DNA of 64,000 nucleotides from Takakia lepidozioides. Its lineage: Eukaryota; Streptophyta; Takakiopsida; Takakiales; Takakiaceae. A program made the position numbers and the translations under genes. Where the stretch lies: contig CM060732.1 in NCBI GenBank assembly GCA_030704615.1, positions 57,641,053-57,705,052 of the forward strand, in the 5' to 3' direction. How positions within the stretch are numbered: the first letter of the stretch is position 1; every line of letters begins with the position of its first letter. Of this stretch, positions 13,249 through 23,960 are shown in pieces. Below the pieces are notes generated by a model. That model was given only the letters and a program-made list of their open reading frames with translations. It had not been told where the DNA came from and did not search any database.

Positions 13249-16060
13249 TTGACCCTGCAAACAATCAAAACTTGTTCTAGGCTCCCTTCAAACTTTGATC
13301 CCTTTTGTTCTTACTCTATGCTATGGACTGTGCTGGGCAAGAAACATGGGAAATGTCGGATAAACTGGTTGGAGATGTCAATGGTTATAAATGGGCAGGT
13401 AAGATGTGTACTCTCAAGGCAGCCTTTGCCAAACGTGGTCAAAAAGGGGTTGGATTCTTTGTCCGTGATTTCTTATTTGACAATTGTGAAATTATCAACA
13501 AGGGTTTGAGGTACGAGCATAGTATCTGGCTAAAACTGAATCTGAAGGGCGGCATGAGTACAAAGGACCTCTTTGTGGGTTGTGTTTACATGCCCACAGA
13601 GGGGACCCTTAGTGCTGACTCAGACAAAGCCTTCGAAGATGTAAAGCTGGACTGTGCTTCGTTCCTTGCCAAAGGTCAGGTGGTACTATTGGGGGACTTC
13701 AATGCCCGGGTGGGCAAAGGGATCCATCAGGACGATATCATTGGACCTTTTGGTGAGGACGAGCTGAATTCTAATGGCAGACGGTTAATTAACTGTCTAG
13801 AAGAGCTTCAGCTTTTGACCTTGAATAACAGGACAAGAGGTGACCAAGTGCAGTGGACTCGTGAGAAATCCCAAACTGGGGAACGTTCCATTGTGCACTA
13901 TATCATAATGGACAAAATTTTGTTCCCCCAGTGTGCCAATGTGTTGATCGACAGAACTGATATTGGTACCTCTGACCACTTCCTGGTTTGGACTGAGATC
14001 AAAAGGTGTTTTCCCACCACCAAGAGATCTGTGAAACGTTCGATTCGGAAGTGGCGCATAGAAAAATTCCACAATGAGGAGGTCAAGGCTGAGTACGTCC
14101 AGGCCTTGCAAGAGGCTCTCCCTCATTTTGTCCAATCGCTCCAAGAACTTCAGTCACGCTCTGTTAACGCAAGAAATGAAGTCGAAAGAGCAGTGGACTC
14201 TTGGGAGAGTTTCGTTTCCTCCGTGGCTGACAAGATCATTGGGAGGAAACTAATTGTCTGCGGTAGAGCAGTTAATTGGTGGACCAATGAGATTAAACTC
14301 AAGATAGCTGAGAGACGAGCCCTCTATAAAGAGTGCTGCAATTTGGAAACCAACACAGAATTGTGGGCGAGGTACTACCAGCTCCGTAAAGATATCAATC
14401 AGCTTGTTAGGTCTCAGAAGAAATTATACTGGGACAAGTTATACAGTGAAATAAACTCAAACCACCATGGTGGTAATGACAAGAAATTCTGGTTGGCCCT
14501 TCAACGTTTGTACAAGCCAAAAAACGGTCAGCAAGTACAAGCGCTGAAGACTACTAAAGGTGCAGTGGTGACTTCATCGGTTGACATTGTCAAAACCTTT
14601 GAAACTCACTACAGTATCCTTGGCAGAACTTCTAGGTCTAATAGTGAGGGGTCTTCTGCTGAATGGAGGGACAAAGTTGGAAAAACTGTTCCTATGATTC
14701 AAAACAGCCCTGATGAACTGAAGTATATTTCAATGGCTATAATGCTCCCATTAGTTCTTCTCAGATTGTGGAAGCAATTGAACATTTAAATGGATATAAA
14801 GCTGGTGGACCTGATGGTATTGTCAACGAGCTTATCAAGCACGGTGGCGATCCCATGATAGAGGCCCTAGTTCTCCTTTTTAACCTTATCTGGAAGACTG
14901 AAATGATCCCCTTTCGCTGGCGACAGGGGGTCATTGTCAATCTATACAAGAAGGGTGACAGAGAAGAACCGGGGAACTACTGTGGCATCACGCTCCTCAA
15001 TGCTGTTGGCAAGACATTCTGCAGAGTTATAAGTACTCGTCTCGAGGTTGATCTGGAGTCTAGAGGTTGTTTCCACGAAGGCCAAGCTGGCTTTCAGCGA
15101 AACAGGGGCTGTGTGGATCATATCTTCACTCTAAGCCAGATTATCCAGGGAAGGAAAAAAAAAAGGAAACCCACTTATGTTTTTTTCCTGGATGTCAAAA
15201 AGACTTATGACACAGTGTGGAGAGATGGCCTATGGTTCCCCCTTTGGTCTTGTGGGATCAAGGGAAAGATGTGGAGAGTTGTCCACAACTTGTATACTCA
15301 CACCAAAAGTTGTGTCACTGTTAACGGACAGAAGTCCAACTTCTTTGACATAGACCAAGGTGTACCTCAAGGATGTACTCTCTCCCCTCTGCTCTTCAAT
15401 GTTTTCATCAATCAACTCCTCGAGGATGTGGAAAGTGAGGGATTTGGGTTAAGGGTGGGTGATACCACCATACCAGCCCTTATGTTTGCGGATGACTTCG
15501 CAGGCATAGGGGAGACTCCAACCAATCTCCAGGAGTTGATTGATTGCGCGAAGAGATACTTTGATCTTTGGGGGCTAGAGGCTAATGTCAGCAAATGTGC
15601 ATTGGTAGCATTCAACGACAGAGGAGAGGGAGGAAGTGATCTTAAGTGGCAGTGGGGTAGCCAAGAGATCCCGGTCCTCCCTTCCTACACTTACATGGGC
15701 GTTGAGTTTTCCTCCAATTGTAATTGGGATGCACATATCCGGAAAGTTGTTCAAACTGGCAAGGGCAAAGCTCTTGGGCTCACTAAATTTTTCCACTGCA
15801 GAGGGGTCAACACTGAGGTTAAGAAAACCATGCTTTGTCGCGTTATTAGACCTGCCTTGGAGTACGGATCTGCTATATGGGTTGATAACTCCAACCAGGC
15901 TAAGTCTCTAGAATCCATTCAAGTGGGGGTGCTTAAGGAGTGTATGTCAGCATGCTCCAAAACAGCCAATGTGACTGTTCAGGGTGAGTTTGGCATTCCG
16001 TCCTTAAGCTCCCGACGAGATGAATTCAAGGTCAGATGGTTGCCCAAAATAAAGTTTTCT
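13249..16060 (+). mobile_element. Non-LTR retrotransposon (LINE), truncated at both ends
   Basis: Order is APE-type endonuclease then reverse transcriptase, as in plant LINE ORF2. The 5' end lacks ORF1 and the first endonuclease strand. The 3' end stops near 16,050, before any RNase H or zinc-knuckle region or poly(A) tail, where Ty3-type sequence in the opposite orientation begins. The endonuclease and RT frames are separated by a frameshift near 14,740-14,770, so the copy is dead as it stands. Confidence 0.88.
13305..14789 (+). pseudogene. LINE ORF2, endonuclease and linker part
   Basis: The endonuclease/exonuclease/phosphatase fold covers about residues 1-230. Visible motifs are QETW (first acidic residue), GVGFFVRDFL, FVGCVYMP, the metal-site GDFNARVG and the C-terminal SDHFLVW with the catalytic Asp-His pair. 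It would nick genomic DNA for target-primed reverse transcription. The remaining 250 residues are a helical linker leading to the RT. The frame is lost just after LKYIS, at about 14,740, while the RT continues in another frame from 14,768. Confidence 0.85.
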
Positions 16061-16099
16061 TGCAATGTGGAGCAATTTTTAATAATTGTCCAATGGTAA
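14768..16099 (+). pseudogene. LINE ORF2, reverse transcriptase part
   Basis: The RT fingers start with LNGYKAGGPDGIVNELIKHG. Then follow the RT1-type GVIVNLYKKGD, QAGFQRNRGCVDHIF, the catalytic A motif FLDVKKTYDTVW, the B motif QGVPQGCTLSPLLFNV and the C motif FADDFAGIG, a common variant of YADD. The thumb-like part ends in GIPSLSSRRDEFKVRWLP, after which similarity stops and about 18 unrelated codons lead to a stop. Catalytic Asp residues are intact, but the copy is truncated and lacks its N-terminal domain in frame. Confidence 0.88.
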
Positions 16100-16277
16100 T
16101 TTGAGTCTTGGTCTGGCAGATTACTTTGGCCAATTCTGTTTCTGTGGTTGTATTCGTGGTCTTCACCGTTGGTCTGATTTGCTTATCTGGAGTTGGTTCT
16201 CCAGAAGGTATATGGGTTCCCTCTTGCATTTGAGCTATGGCTCTACTTACCTCCTGGTGTAAGTTATTTTCCTCCTG

Positions 16278-16830
16278 TCATGCCGCACTTTCTGGATATT
16301 GTTTCCGTTCTTCTTCAATATCCTTATCTGGAGGTTTTTGTTTCTTGGCCTGGGTTCGGATTACCGCAAGGGTATCCACTACATGGGTTACCACACTTAC
16401 GGCTACACTTGGTCCGGCTTCCATATTTCCCACTTCTGCCTCATGCTTGATTCGCAACTGGCATTCATGTTTCCAATGCCCCCCTTTCTTGCGATAGTGG
16501 CATCTCGTGCTTTCTTTGTTTTTGGGTTGATGTTCCCTATCCCGTGGTGGATATTCATCACGTGGCCTCTGATAACGATTACCCATATTGTATCGTCTTG
16601 GTTCGTCCGATCCTCCCCGTCGGATTTGGACTTGGTGTACCCCCACCTCTCGTGTGTACCCACTCTTCTTGGCCCGTTGGTTGTAAATACAATGGCTGGT
16701 ATTATGATTGTTCATATGACAAATATCACAGTATTTGTCCTTCATATGGCATTCCGTTGTCAGGTGTCCTGCAGTCCCGCATTCGTGACACCATGTTGCC
16801 TTTCGTGGCCCTTCATCTTAAAATTCTTGA
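16278..16830 (-). pseudogene. Ty3 element 1, nucleocapsid zinc knuckles
   Basis: Three CCHC knuckles are visible: CHECGTAGHLTTEC near 16,770-16,800 (in a shifted frame), CDICHMNNHNTSHC at about 16,690-16,730, and CHYRKKGGHWKHEC near 16,460-16,500, in which the second Cys has become Arg. Knuckles bind the genomic RNA during packaging. The basic linker and the Cys loss fit a degenerate gag C-terminus. Confidence 0.75.
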
Positions 16831-16905
16831 TAGCCACTGCTATCTTTTGATCCAAAGTGGTTTTGTCAATCACTTCTTTCTTCTTTTGCTTGGGCTAGTA
16901 TGCCG

Positions 16906-18090
16906 TCACCCTGGCCGCGCGCGACCAGGGCTCGTCACTAGGTAGCATGTGTCGTTCTTTTCTTCATCGTCAGAGTCTTCTTCTTCCAAGGGATCCTTGG
17001 AATCTTTGCTTCTGCTCTGATGGAATCCCAATTCCAACTTCTTTGCAGTCCCTATTGCTTCAGCCAAAGTGTTGTTAGGCATGACTGTAACCATGGTTAC
17101 GTATTCAGGACGAAGTCCATTGATGAACCATGATTTTTGCAAATTATCCCCTGGTGCTTGAGGTAGCTTCCTGATCAGAGTCTTCATTCTCTCCAGGTAG
17201 TCGACTACCAATTCTTTCTTTTTTTGTCTCAGGTTCTGTAATCTTGTGAAGATTTCAGACGTGGATTTGTTGGATCTATCTCTTTCTTGAAACGTGGCTC
17301 TCATATCCGCCCAATTTGCAAAGTGATTGGCTGGGAAGGTTGCCAACCATTCAATGCCTTTCCGGGCCATTGAACAAGGAAATAATCGGATCTTTTCCTG
17401 GTCTGTTGCTTCATTGTAAATGGTGCACATGTTCTCAAATTGAATAAGATGGATATCTGGATCAGATTTCCCATCATATAAAAAAAATGGTGGTCTGGTT
17501 TTGCTTGCTGCTAAAGCCATTGGTGCTGTTGGTGCAACTGTTTGCCCAAACTGGGATGGTCCCGCTGCTGCTGGCTGTGGTGGTGTTGGTGTTTGTCTTC
17601 CAAACAGTGATTCAAAGCTAGGAGGCCCTTGTCCCAATGATAGCCGTCTTCCAGCTGCTGTCCCTACTAAGCTTAATGAATCTTTAAAAGCTTTGAGTGC
17701 GGTTTTGGTTATCCTTTCTGGAGAATTGGTTTCACTTCTTTCACCTTCTTCACTCAAAATGGTATCAAATCTTTCTTCTAATATTTCAGCAAAGCCTCGA
17801 TTTGGACTTGTTACTGTAGAAGGTCCTTCAGATCTTTCTTGTGGTAACCATTCACCAAGTGCATTACTGGCAACTTCTTCTGGTGAAGTGTTCCCACTTC
17901 CCACCGATCCAATTTCCTGATCTTCTGGTTTATCACTGTCAATTTGTCTTGATGTCTAACCTTGAATAATATTCAAGTTCTGTAATTCTGGGAACTCTTC
18001 TCTTAACCGAGCCTCCTTTTCTGCAGCATATTTCTCTATTCGTTCAGCTCTGTCTTGTTTAGCTTTTTCTTTAATTTCCTCATTCATTCC
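16906..18090 (-). pseudogene. Ty3 element 1, gag capsid region
   Basis: The retrotransposon gag domain is at about 17,050-17,500: RPPFFLYDGKSDPDIHLIQF, WLATFPANHFANWADM, FQERDRSNKSTSEIFTRL, VVDYLERMKTLIRKL, SWFINGLRPEYV. A Pro/Gln/Thr-rich linker precedes it. A coiled-coil-like N-terminus (KAKQDRAERIEKYAAEKEAR) lies upstream at 18,000-18,090 before an in-frame stop near 17,955. At 16,910-16,931 a GC-rich near-palindrome (CCTGGCCGCGCGCGACCAGG) disrupts the frame between capsid and knuckles. Confidence 0.82.
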
Positions 18091-18251
18091 CACATCATAT
18101 GCAGAATTCCTTTTCAACGCCCTTTAAACAGTCTTGGTATGTCAGTAAAGAAAATTTATAGTGGTCTCTACCCTTTCTCCAAGATTTACCTTATCTTGCC
18201 AGAATCCGTATTACGACTTAATTTTCTTTTTATTGATTGATCACCAATCTT

Positions 18252-18620
18252 TTAATGGGCACAATAATACCATCTGTCTTTTTCAGTGTATCTGACTTGC
18301 AACAAGTCTTTGGGTATCCAGTACTCCACTGCTTCTATGATCGTGTGACAATATTCATAATTTGAACATCCTTCTCTGAAAATATAACTAGTGTAGCAAA
18401 CTTTTCTGATTGGGATTAGAGTAATCAATAAAGCTAGACGAGACAACCATTCTTCACTTCTAATTCTACATTCCCAAGGTGCTCGTGTAATACTGATCAC
18501 TCCTCCCTTCAATCCCCATTTGTCATCTTCTTTCGCAACTGAAAGAAAGATCTTCTGTTGTATTGCTATTGGTAAGCCATGAAATTTCTCTAGGAATGTT
18601 TTTCATTCCTTTGCTTCCGT
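18252..18620 (-). pseudogene. Leader open frame between primer-binding site and gag, Ty3 element 1
   Basis: An uncharacterised protein segment with KWGLKGGVISITRAP, EEWLSRLALLITLIP and AVEYWIPKDLLQVRY. A clearly related segment occurs at the same place, just after the primer-binding site, in the Ty3 element at 58.1-58.6 kb (EWGLEKGG, ARWLPTLVYVIALLS, NWIPKDILWIKL). Conservation between two different copies suggests a real extra gene of this lineage, not chance. The function is unknown. Confidence 0.6.
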
Positions 18621-18700
18621 TGACTCGTTCTGTCGTGATTTCAAGAAATCACTGAGTAACCATCCTTCTTTGAGTACTCTTGAAATCAACATACCGTTAG

Positions 18701-18718
18701 TCCCCAGTATGGTCGCCA
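18701..18718 (-). other. Primer-binding site, Ty3 element 1
   Basis: On the minus strand TGGCGACCATACTGGGGA directly follows the LTR end. The same motif, with one change, follows the LTR at 58,049. It primes minus-strand DNA synthesis from a tRNA. Confidence 0.75.
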
Positions 18719-18720
18719 AA

Positions 18721-19200
18721 TGTTAACCGCTGGTTTTCATACAACAATTGATAGTCAAGGCAAAACAAGAACTATCCTGAGATAATACACATTCTCACTA
18801 TCTCACATTCCCTCATAATGCACATTCTCTCCATCTCACATTCACAGATACTTCGAATAGAATGGCTTTACTTCAGAGTTCGTCACATCGTCACGGAAGT
18901 ACACACTCAATACGCACTGATCACGGATACTCATACTCATATTGCTCTTCCTCTAAGTCGCGTGCAGCCTTTTTATACTATGCTCGAAAGAGCCGTTACA
19001 GTCTGCGGTCGTTAATGACCATTTGCCTAACTGCCTATGCAACCTAAAAGGTTTGCTAAAAAGTGGCTCATTGCAGTGGTCGTGTAGTGTGAAAAGAAGG
19101 GGGCATAAATCCCCTTCTAGTTAACTCCTAAATTGTTCCTTACCCAAATATACACTTACTGCCCTATGACTCACACCACAAGAATTACTTCTACTCTATT
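18721..19200 (-). repeat. 5' LTR of Ty3 element 1 (right boundary approximate)
   Basis: Begins TGTTAACCGC next to the primer-binding site. No second LTR copy is present in the window, so the outer boundary is a guess. The GCACATTCTC and ATCTCACATTC short repeats at 18,785-18,845 lie inside it. Confidence 0.45.
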
Positions 19201-20050
19201 CATGACCAAAGATTGGGTACCCTCATCCACGCCGCAGCGGAAGAGAAGACATGGACAGGGGTTGAGAAGTTTCTCTAATTTATAACTTGGCTCATTTATA
19301 AACAGGGTATTGCATATGCCAGGGTTCTGTTTCCTAAATGTTTCAACACATACATTATCACAAAATCAGGTTAGCCAGCACCCATGAAGAGCAATCACTT
19401 GATAATACTGGCAGACGAGTTCCATGAAGTACACATCAAGTTTTGTGGTCATTGGTTCAACTACAACCAGCTCCGGGTTTTCCACACACATAACCTCACT
19501 TTGATGATCCACCATTCCTCTTTCAAGATCTCTTTTCCCCATCCCTTTGCATCAAGGATGTATGAAAGTTACACACACTCGCCTGCTACTCAATGCAAAT
19601 TCCCAATTGTACCCCATATTGAGCTATGCACAGGCACATGAGGAAGCAACTCAGCCAGCTTGTATGCCAATTGCTTGTCCTCATCAGGTGGTGGCCTATC
19701 ATCTTCTTATGGTGATAATGAAAGTGAACACAATGGAAACACTCCACTCATGAATTCACTCAATCACATAAACTAAGTGAAGCCAATGGCACCTTTGCTA
19801 AAGGAATCCACCCTACAAAGCCCTCACCACACTCCCTCTCAATACCTAGAGCTATGGAGGTGGGAGAGGCTCATGGAGGCTCAACTATAAGAAGATGAGC
19901 CTACCTCAACCCTCACGAGGGGAAAACCCATCCCCATGTCCCAAATGAGGCTTGACACCTCATTTGGCATGCGAGACCAAATGAAGTCCCAACACACAAA
20001 ATACAAATGTAAATATCCAAAATGTCCTTATTAACTAGAAGTAGGTAATT
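19201..20050. other. Between two Ty3 fragments, no gene recognised
   Basis: No coding similarity is seen. It may contain residual LTR or 3' element sequence from the element at 20.0-22.5 kb. Confidence 0.35.
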
Positions 20051-20054
20051 CTAG

Positions 20055-20540
20055 TTAACCATGACTAAAACCATGACACATAGTTTGCACGCCTTGCATG
20101 ACCAGCGGCACATTTGAGATGTGTTTGTGCGTAGAATCCACGCCACCATCTGGTAATAGGATTTGGCAGGGTTGCATGTCTTCTTGAACTAGTCCCAATC
20201 TGTCAGCAAAACCCTTTGACAACATGTTATGAGTGTTGCCTGTATCAATCAGCACATGAGTGGAAATTCCAGCTACTCTCCCCTGAACCCGTATCACACT
20301 GGGGTCATGCGCTATCTGGTCTCCAATGATAGCTGCAGAAACCCGTACAATATGACCTTTTCCTTTTTCCTGCCCTGACTTTTCTCCAACTTCAACAACT
20401 GTACATGGTTCCGTAGGTTCTTCAACTGTCAAGGCGGCTGTCTATCGAGACTGACGGTAATTTGGGTACTTCGTACACTCAGCAGCTCTGTGTCCGGGTT
20501 CATGGCACAAGAAACACAAACCCTTACGCCTGTGTTCTTT
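20055..20540 (-). pseudogene. Ty3 element 2, zinc knuckle and retropepsin region
   Basis: The zinc knuckle CFLCHEPGHRAAEC lies at about 20,470-20,515. The aspartic protease segment follows: VRVQGRVAGISTHVLIDTGN (about 20,235-20,300), where the active-site triplet is D-T-G with Asn after it instead of the usual Ala/Ser. Then come FADRLGL and ILLPDGG. The frame ends at 20,055 before any RT, so the copy is truncated. Confidence 0.75.
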
Positions 20541-20699
20541 CTGCTCTTTGAAACTGAGCCTTGGAGGAGCTCTCATGGGCGGTCTCCGTGTGGCTTGATC
20601 CCCCACCTTCTTAAACTGTTTAAACCTCTTCCAATTCCCTCTCTTCGCTGGTGACTACCAAAGACCAGATGATCTAGGCTTGAATTCTGCCGTTCCACG

Positions 20700-21563
20700 A
20701 GCAAAATTCGCCGAATGTTGTGCCCTCATTTCACTCTCAAAATTACATGCCAACCGATATGCTTATGTCTCGGTATGAGGATTATGGGCCTTGGCCTTAA
20801 ATTTGAGAGAATCACTGAGGCCATCAACAAAAAAATCAACTCTGTCCTCTTCACTCAGTGAGCCTGGGAAATAACTGGCATGGGTTTCAAACCTTGTCTT
20901 AAACTCTCCCACGCTCATAGTCTCCTATTTCAGCCTGAACAATTCAACCTTTATCCTATGAGCATAGTCACTAGGGAGATAGTGAGCCAGAAATAGTGTC
21001 CTGAATGTCGCCCATGTATCAACTAGTGGTTTCTTATGCTCACGCCTTTCCTGTTTCTGCCGTGACCACCACAACTTTGCGGCATCACGAAGCTGCAAGG
21101 CCGCAGTTTGGATTTTGGCCTCTTTGGAGTAGTCTTCTTCGAAAAATTCTTCTAGGGTATCCCAAAAGGACAAAATCTCCTCAGGCTTCACAGAAGGCTT
21201 CATGTAAAATTTTGGCAATTTCACCAACCTCCTGATTTCCCTAGTGACATCCTTGCTTCTTTTCATCTTGGCCTCATGGGAATCGGCCTCAAATTCGTCC
21301 TCATTCCGTGGTTCACTCACAACCAACTCCCGAGATCGTTTATTAGTTTGAGTTTGTACAGGGGGCAACTTCTGTATCTCATATCGAATTAAAGCGCCTA
21401 GGACCTCCATCTGTTGCTGGGAAAATAATTGACTCCCACGTTCACGATCTGAAGATCGGTGCAGGCTGGCCGCATTGGAATGCTCACGTTCTCTTGCCAT
21501 TTCACTATCCTGATTGTCGTCACCGGGGTGTGTGCTCACAGAGCCGAACGAGATCTGGCTCAT
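20700..21563 (-). pseudogene. Ty3 element 2, gag
   Basis: Starts MSQISFGSVSTHPGDDNQDS. The capsid part is LPKFYMKPSVKPEEILSFWD, then LQLRDAAKLWWSRQKQ and TWATFRTLFLAHYLPSDYAH. Two in-frame stops (TAG at 20,925-20,927 and TAA near 20,769) interrupt an otherwise continuing frame (ETMSVGEFKTRFETH, EEDRVDFFVDGLSDSLKFKA). The order on the minus strand, after primer-binding site 21,629-21,641, fits a gypsy gag-pol element. Confidence 0.8.
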
Positions 21564-21628
21564 TCACACGATTTCCCTACTTCTTGAAATTCCAAAATTT
21601 CACGATTTGCTCTCCCCGATCGCGAAAC

Positions 21629-21641
21629 GGCTCTGATACCA
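21629..21641 (-). other. Primer-binding site, Ty3 element 2
   Basis: TGGTATCAGAGCC on the minus strand, the sequence complementary to the 3' end of plant initiator tRNA-Met. It lies two bases inside the LTR edge at 21,644. Confidence 0.85.
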
Positions 21642-21643
21642 CT

Positions 21644-22540
21644 TGTAAAGTATCTATCTCTCTTTCCGCAGTCCAACTATGACCAATTTCAGGCAGTGCA
21701 TATATGCTTTGCCTGTTTTGCTATTCATAGGGAATTTACTAGAATTCCAAAAGTATTTGCTCGGTACAAGCAAGGCCCTCAACATGTAGCGTCAATTCTC
21801 CACAGTGACAGAACTCAACTTACAGGGTTGGTCTCATTCCCAAGATTCCAAAGAAAACTGCTCGCTTGATTACGTCCAATAGGAAAATCAACAACAGTGC
21901 CAAAGCACTTCTCTCTTCATAACCACCTCAACCCAAAACCAGTATGGACCTCTTGTAACCGGCCTCTTTATTCCAGTCATAATTCTTTGACTCAGATCGT
22001 AACAGAGATCACTCCAGTCCAACGATGGTTCAGCCCTGTTCTTCACAAGCCTTAAAGCAAACCTTTCTTATTCCAAACAGTGACTGGAATCAGATCTAAA
22101 CTGCCCCTTTTCAAATCGGCTCTGATGAGACCTTAGTCACAGGATTTATACCAAAATCACAGTCCCTACTGCTGCAAATCACCAACGGCCAGTGACGTCT
22201 ATTCTAACATCGACCTGCAACTCTATAAGCACAGCACCGGTTACAACATCCGGTCCACCCAGCCACCACGCCGTGCTACGTAGTTAGATTTCCTGCCCAT
22301 TCAGATCTGCCCAAGGCGCCTGTACACCATCGTCTCTACTCCAACCATCTTGCCCTATCCACAACACCGTCCAAAATCCCTAGTCCTGGATCATCTTTAT
22401 GCTCACGAGCATGCTGCATTTAACCTGCAACTGTCAGTTCGGCGATATTCTTGCAGTCTCTTGTCATTCCGAATTGGTTGACAGGTCGACCTTCCTTCCT
22501 GGCACCTAACAAGCGGTCCCAATATGGATGTGGCTTGATT
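21644..22540 (-). repeat. Presumed 5' LTR of Ty3 element 2 (outer boundary uncertain)
   Basis: Starts TGTAAAGTAT beside the primer-binding site. No partner LTR is visible, so the right end cannot be fixed. Non-coding throughout. Confidence 0.4.
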
Positions 22541-22559
22541 TTATTGCAAGCGTGTGAGC

Positions 22560-23960
22560 TAACGGGTACGGCCCGCGAGGTACAGCCGGGGAACCCCCAC
22601 TCCGGCAGCCTCGTCGGCGAGCTGGACGCCCCATGTCAAATCATCCCCACCCCCCTCCGACCCCTCCGCCCGCTGCCCCGCCCCCGCCCGTCCGTCCGAG
22701 ACCCCTGACCCCCGCCCCACCGCTGGCCACGCGACGCCCCACAGCACCGCCCGATCTCCAGCCACGTGGCGGCCCCCCGCACGGATTCCCTCACTGGGTT
22801 GATCCCTCTTCCAGTGCCGGAGTGATCCCCCACCCCCATCTCCAGCCACGTGGCGCTCCCCCGAACGGTCGATCCCCTCCCCATCCATCCAACCTCAATT
22901 AAATGGATGACGGCCCCATGACGCGTCCATCGCCATGTGGCGCTCCCGCCGCCGTCGATCCCCTCCTCCCATCAACGGCGCGCTCCCCCGAGACGTCGCC
23001 GCTCCCCCGACGCGCCTTGATCCCCCTTCCGGACCGGGAGTGATCCCCCAACCCTAATCGCCTGCCATGTGCGGCTCCCCCGGACCGTCGATCCCCTGCG
23101 CATCCATCCAACCTCACAAACAATGGATGTTGTGTGTCATCCGCCCCTCATCCCCCGCCATCCTCCCGCGCAAGGGATGGACGACGGCCGGATAAAGGCC
23201 TGATGACACTGACAAGCCACGTGCTGCTCCACCCGCCGTCGATCCCCTCTTCCCATCGACGGCCCGATCCTCCGACACGTCGGCCCCCCCCCTCTCGGTT
23301 GATCCCCCATCCAATGCGGTGACTGATCCCCCTCCACCCATCGGACGGCACGTGGCACTCCCCTTGCCGCCGATCCCCTCGTCCCATCCACGGCGCGATC
23401 CCCCGACATGTCGCCGCTCCCCCCGACCTGGCTTGATCCCCACTCCGGACCGGGAGTGATCCCCTACCCCTAATCGCCCGCCACATGCTGCTCCCCCAGA
23501 CCGTCAATCCCCTGCACATCCATCCAACCTCAAAACAATGGATGTTCTGGGTCATCCGCCCCTCATCCCCCCCCCCCCCCCATCCTCCCGCGCAGTGGAT
23601 GGACGACGGCCGGATGAAGGCCCCATGGCACGCCCACTGCCATGTGGCGCTCCCCCCGCCGTCGATCCCCTCATCCCATCGGAGGCGCGATCCCCCGGGC
23701 CATCGCCAGTTCCCCCCCCCCCCTCGTTTGATCCCCCGTCCAATGCGGTCACTGATCCCCCTCCAGCCATCGGCCGCCACGTGGTGCTCCCCTGAACCGC
23801 GGACCCCTGCGCATCCATCCAACCTCAAAACTGGGTCATCCACGGTCCCCCGGCATTCGATCCCGTCCTCCCATCCACATGGCGATCCCCCGGACCGCTC
23901 CCCCCCCCCGCCTCGGTTGATCCCCCGTCCAAACCGGGAATTGATCCCCCTCTCGTCTCA
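22560..23960. repeat. GC-rich higher-order tandem repeat with GATCCCC motif
   Basis: Cytosine-rich on the + strand. Short units share (T)GATCCCCC, CACGTGGC(G)CTCCCC, CCGTCGATCCCCTC and CCCATC(C/G)ACGGC. A longer period of about 410 bp is visible: CCGGACCGGGAGTGATCCCC occurs near 23,030 and 23,445, and a diverged form near 23,930. 'atccatccaacctca' recurs at about 22,882, 23,102, 23,518 and 23,815. The open frames in it are by-products of repetition. It abuts the 3' end of the coiled-coil gene to the right. Confidence 0.75.

Larger units (their letters stand above)
16100..18720 (-). mobile_element. Ty3 (gypsy) retrotransposon 1, 5' half only
   Basis: On the minus strand the order is LTR (from 18,721), primer-binding site, leader open frame, gag with capsid, and zinc knuckles. 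No protease, RT or integrase follows: the element ends where the LINE begins, near 16,100. The same primer-binding motif and leader protein occur in the Ty3 element at 57.3-60.0 kb. Confidence 0.8.

Noticed and set aside
22560-23960. Overlapping 80-230-codon frames in the GC-rich repeat
   Set aside because: Low-complexity Pro/Arg/Gly-rich translations on both strands of a tandem repeat, with no coding bias toward one frame.
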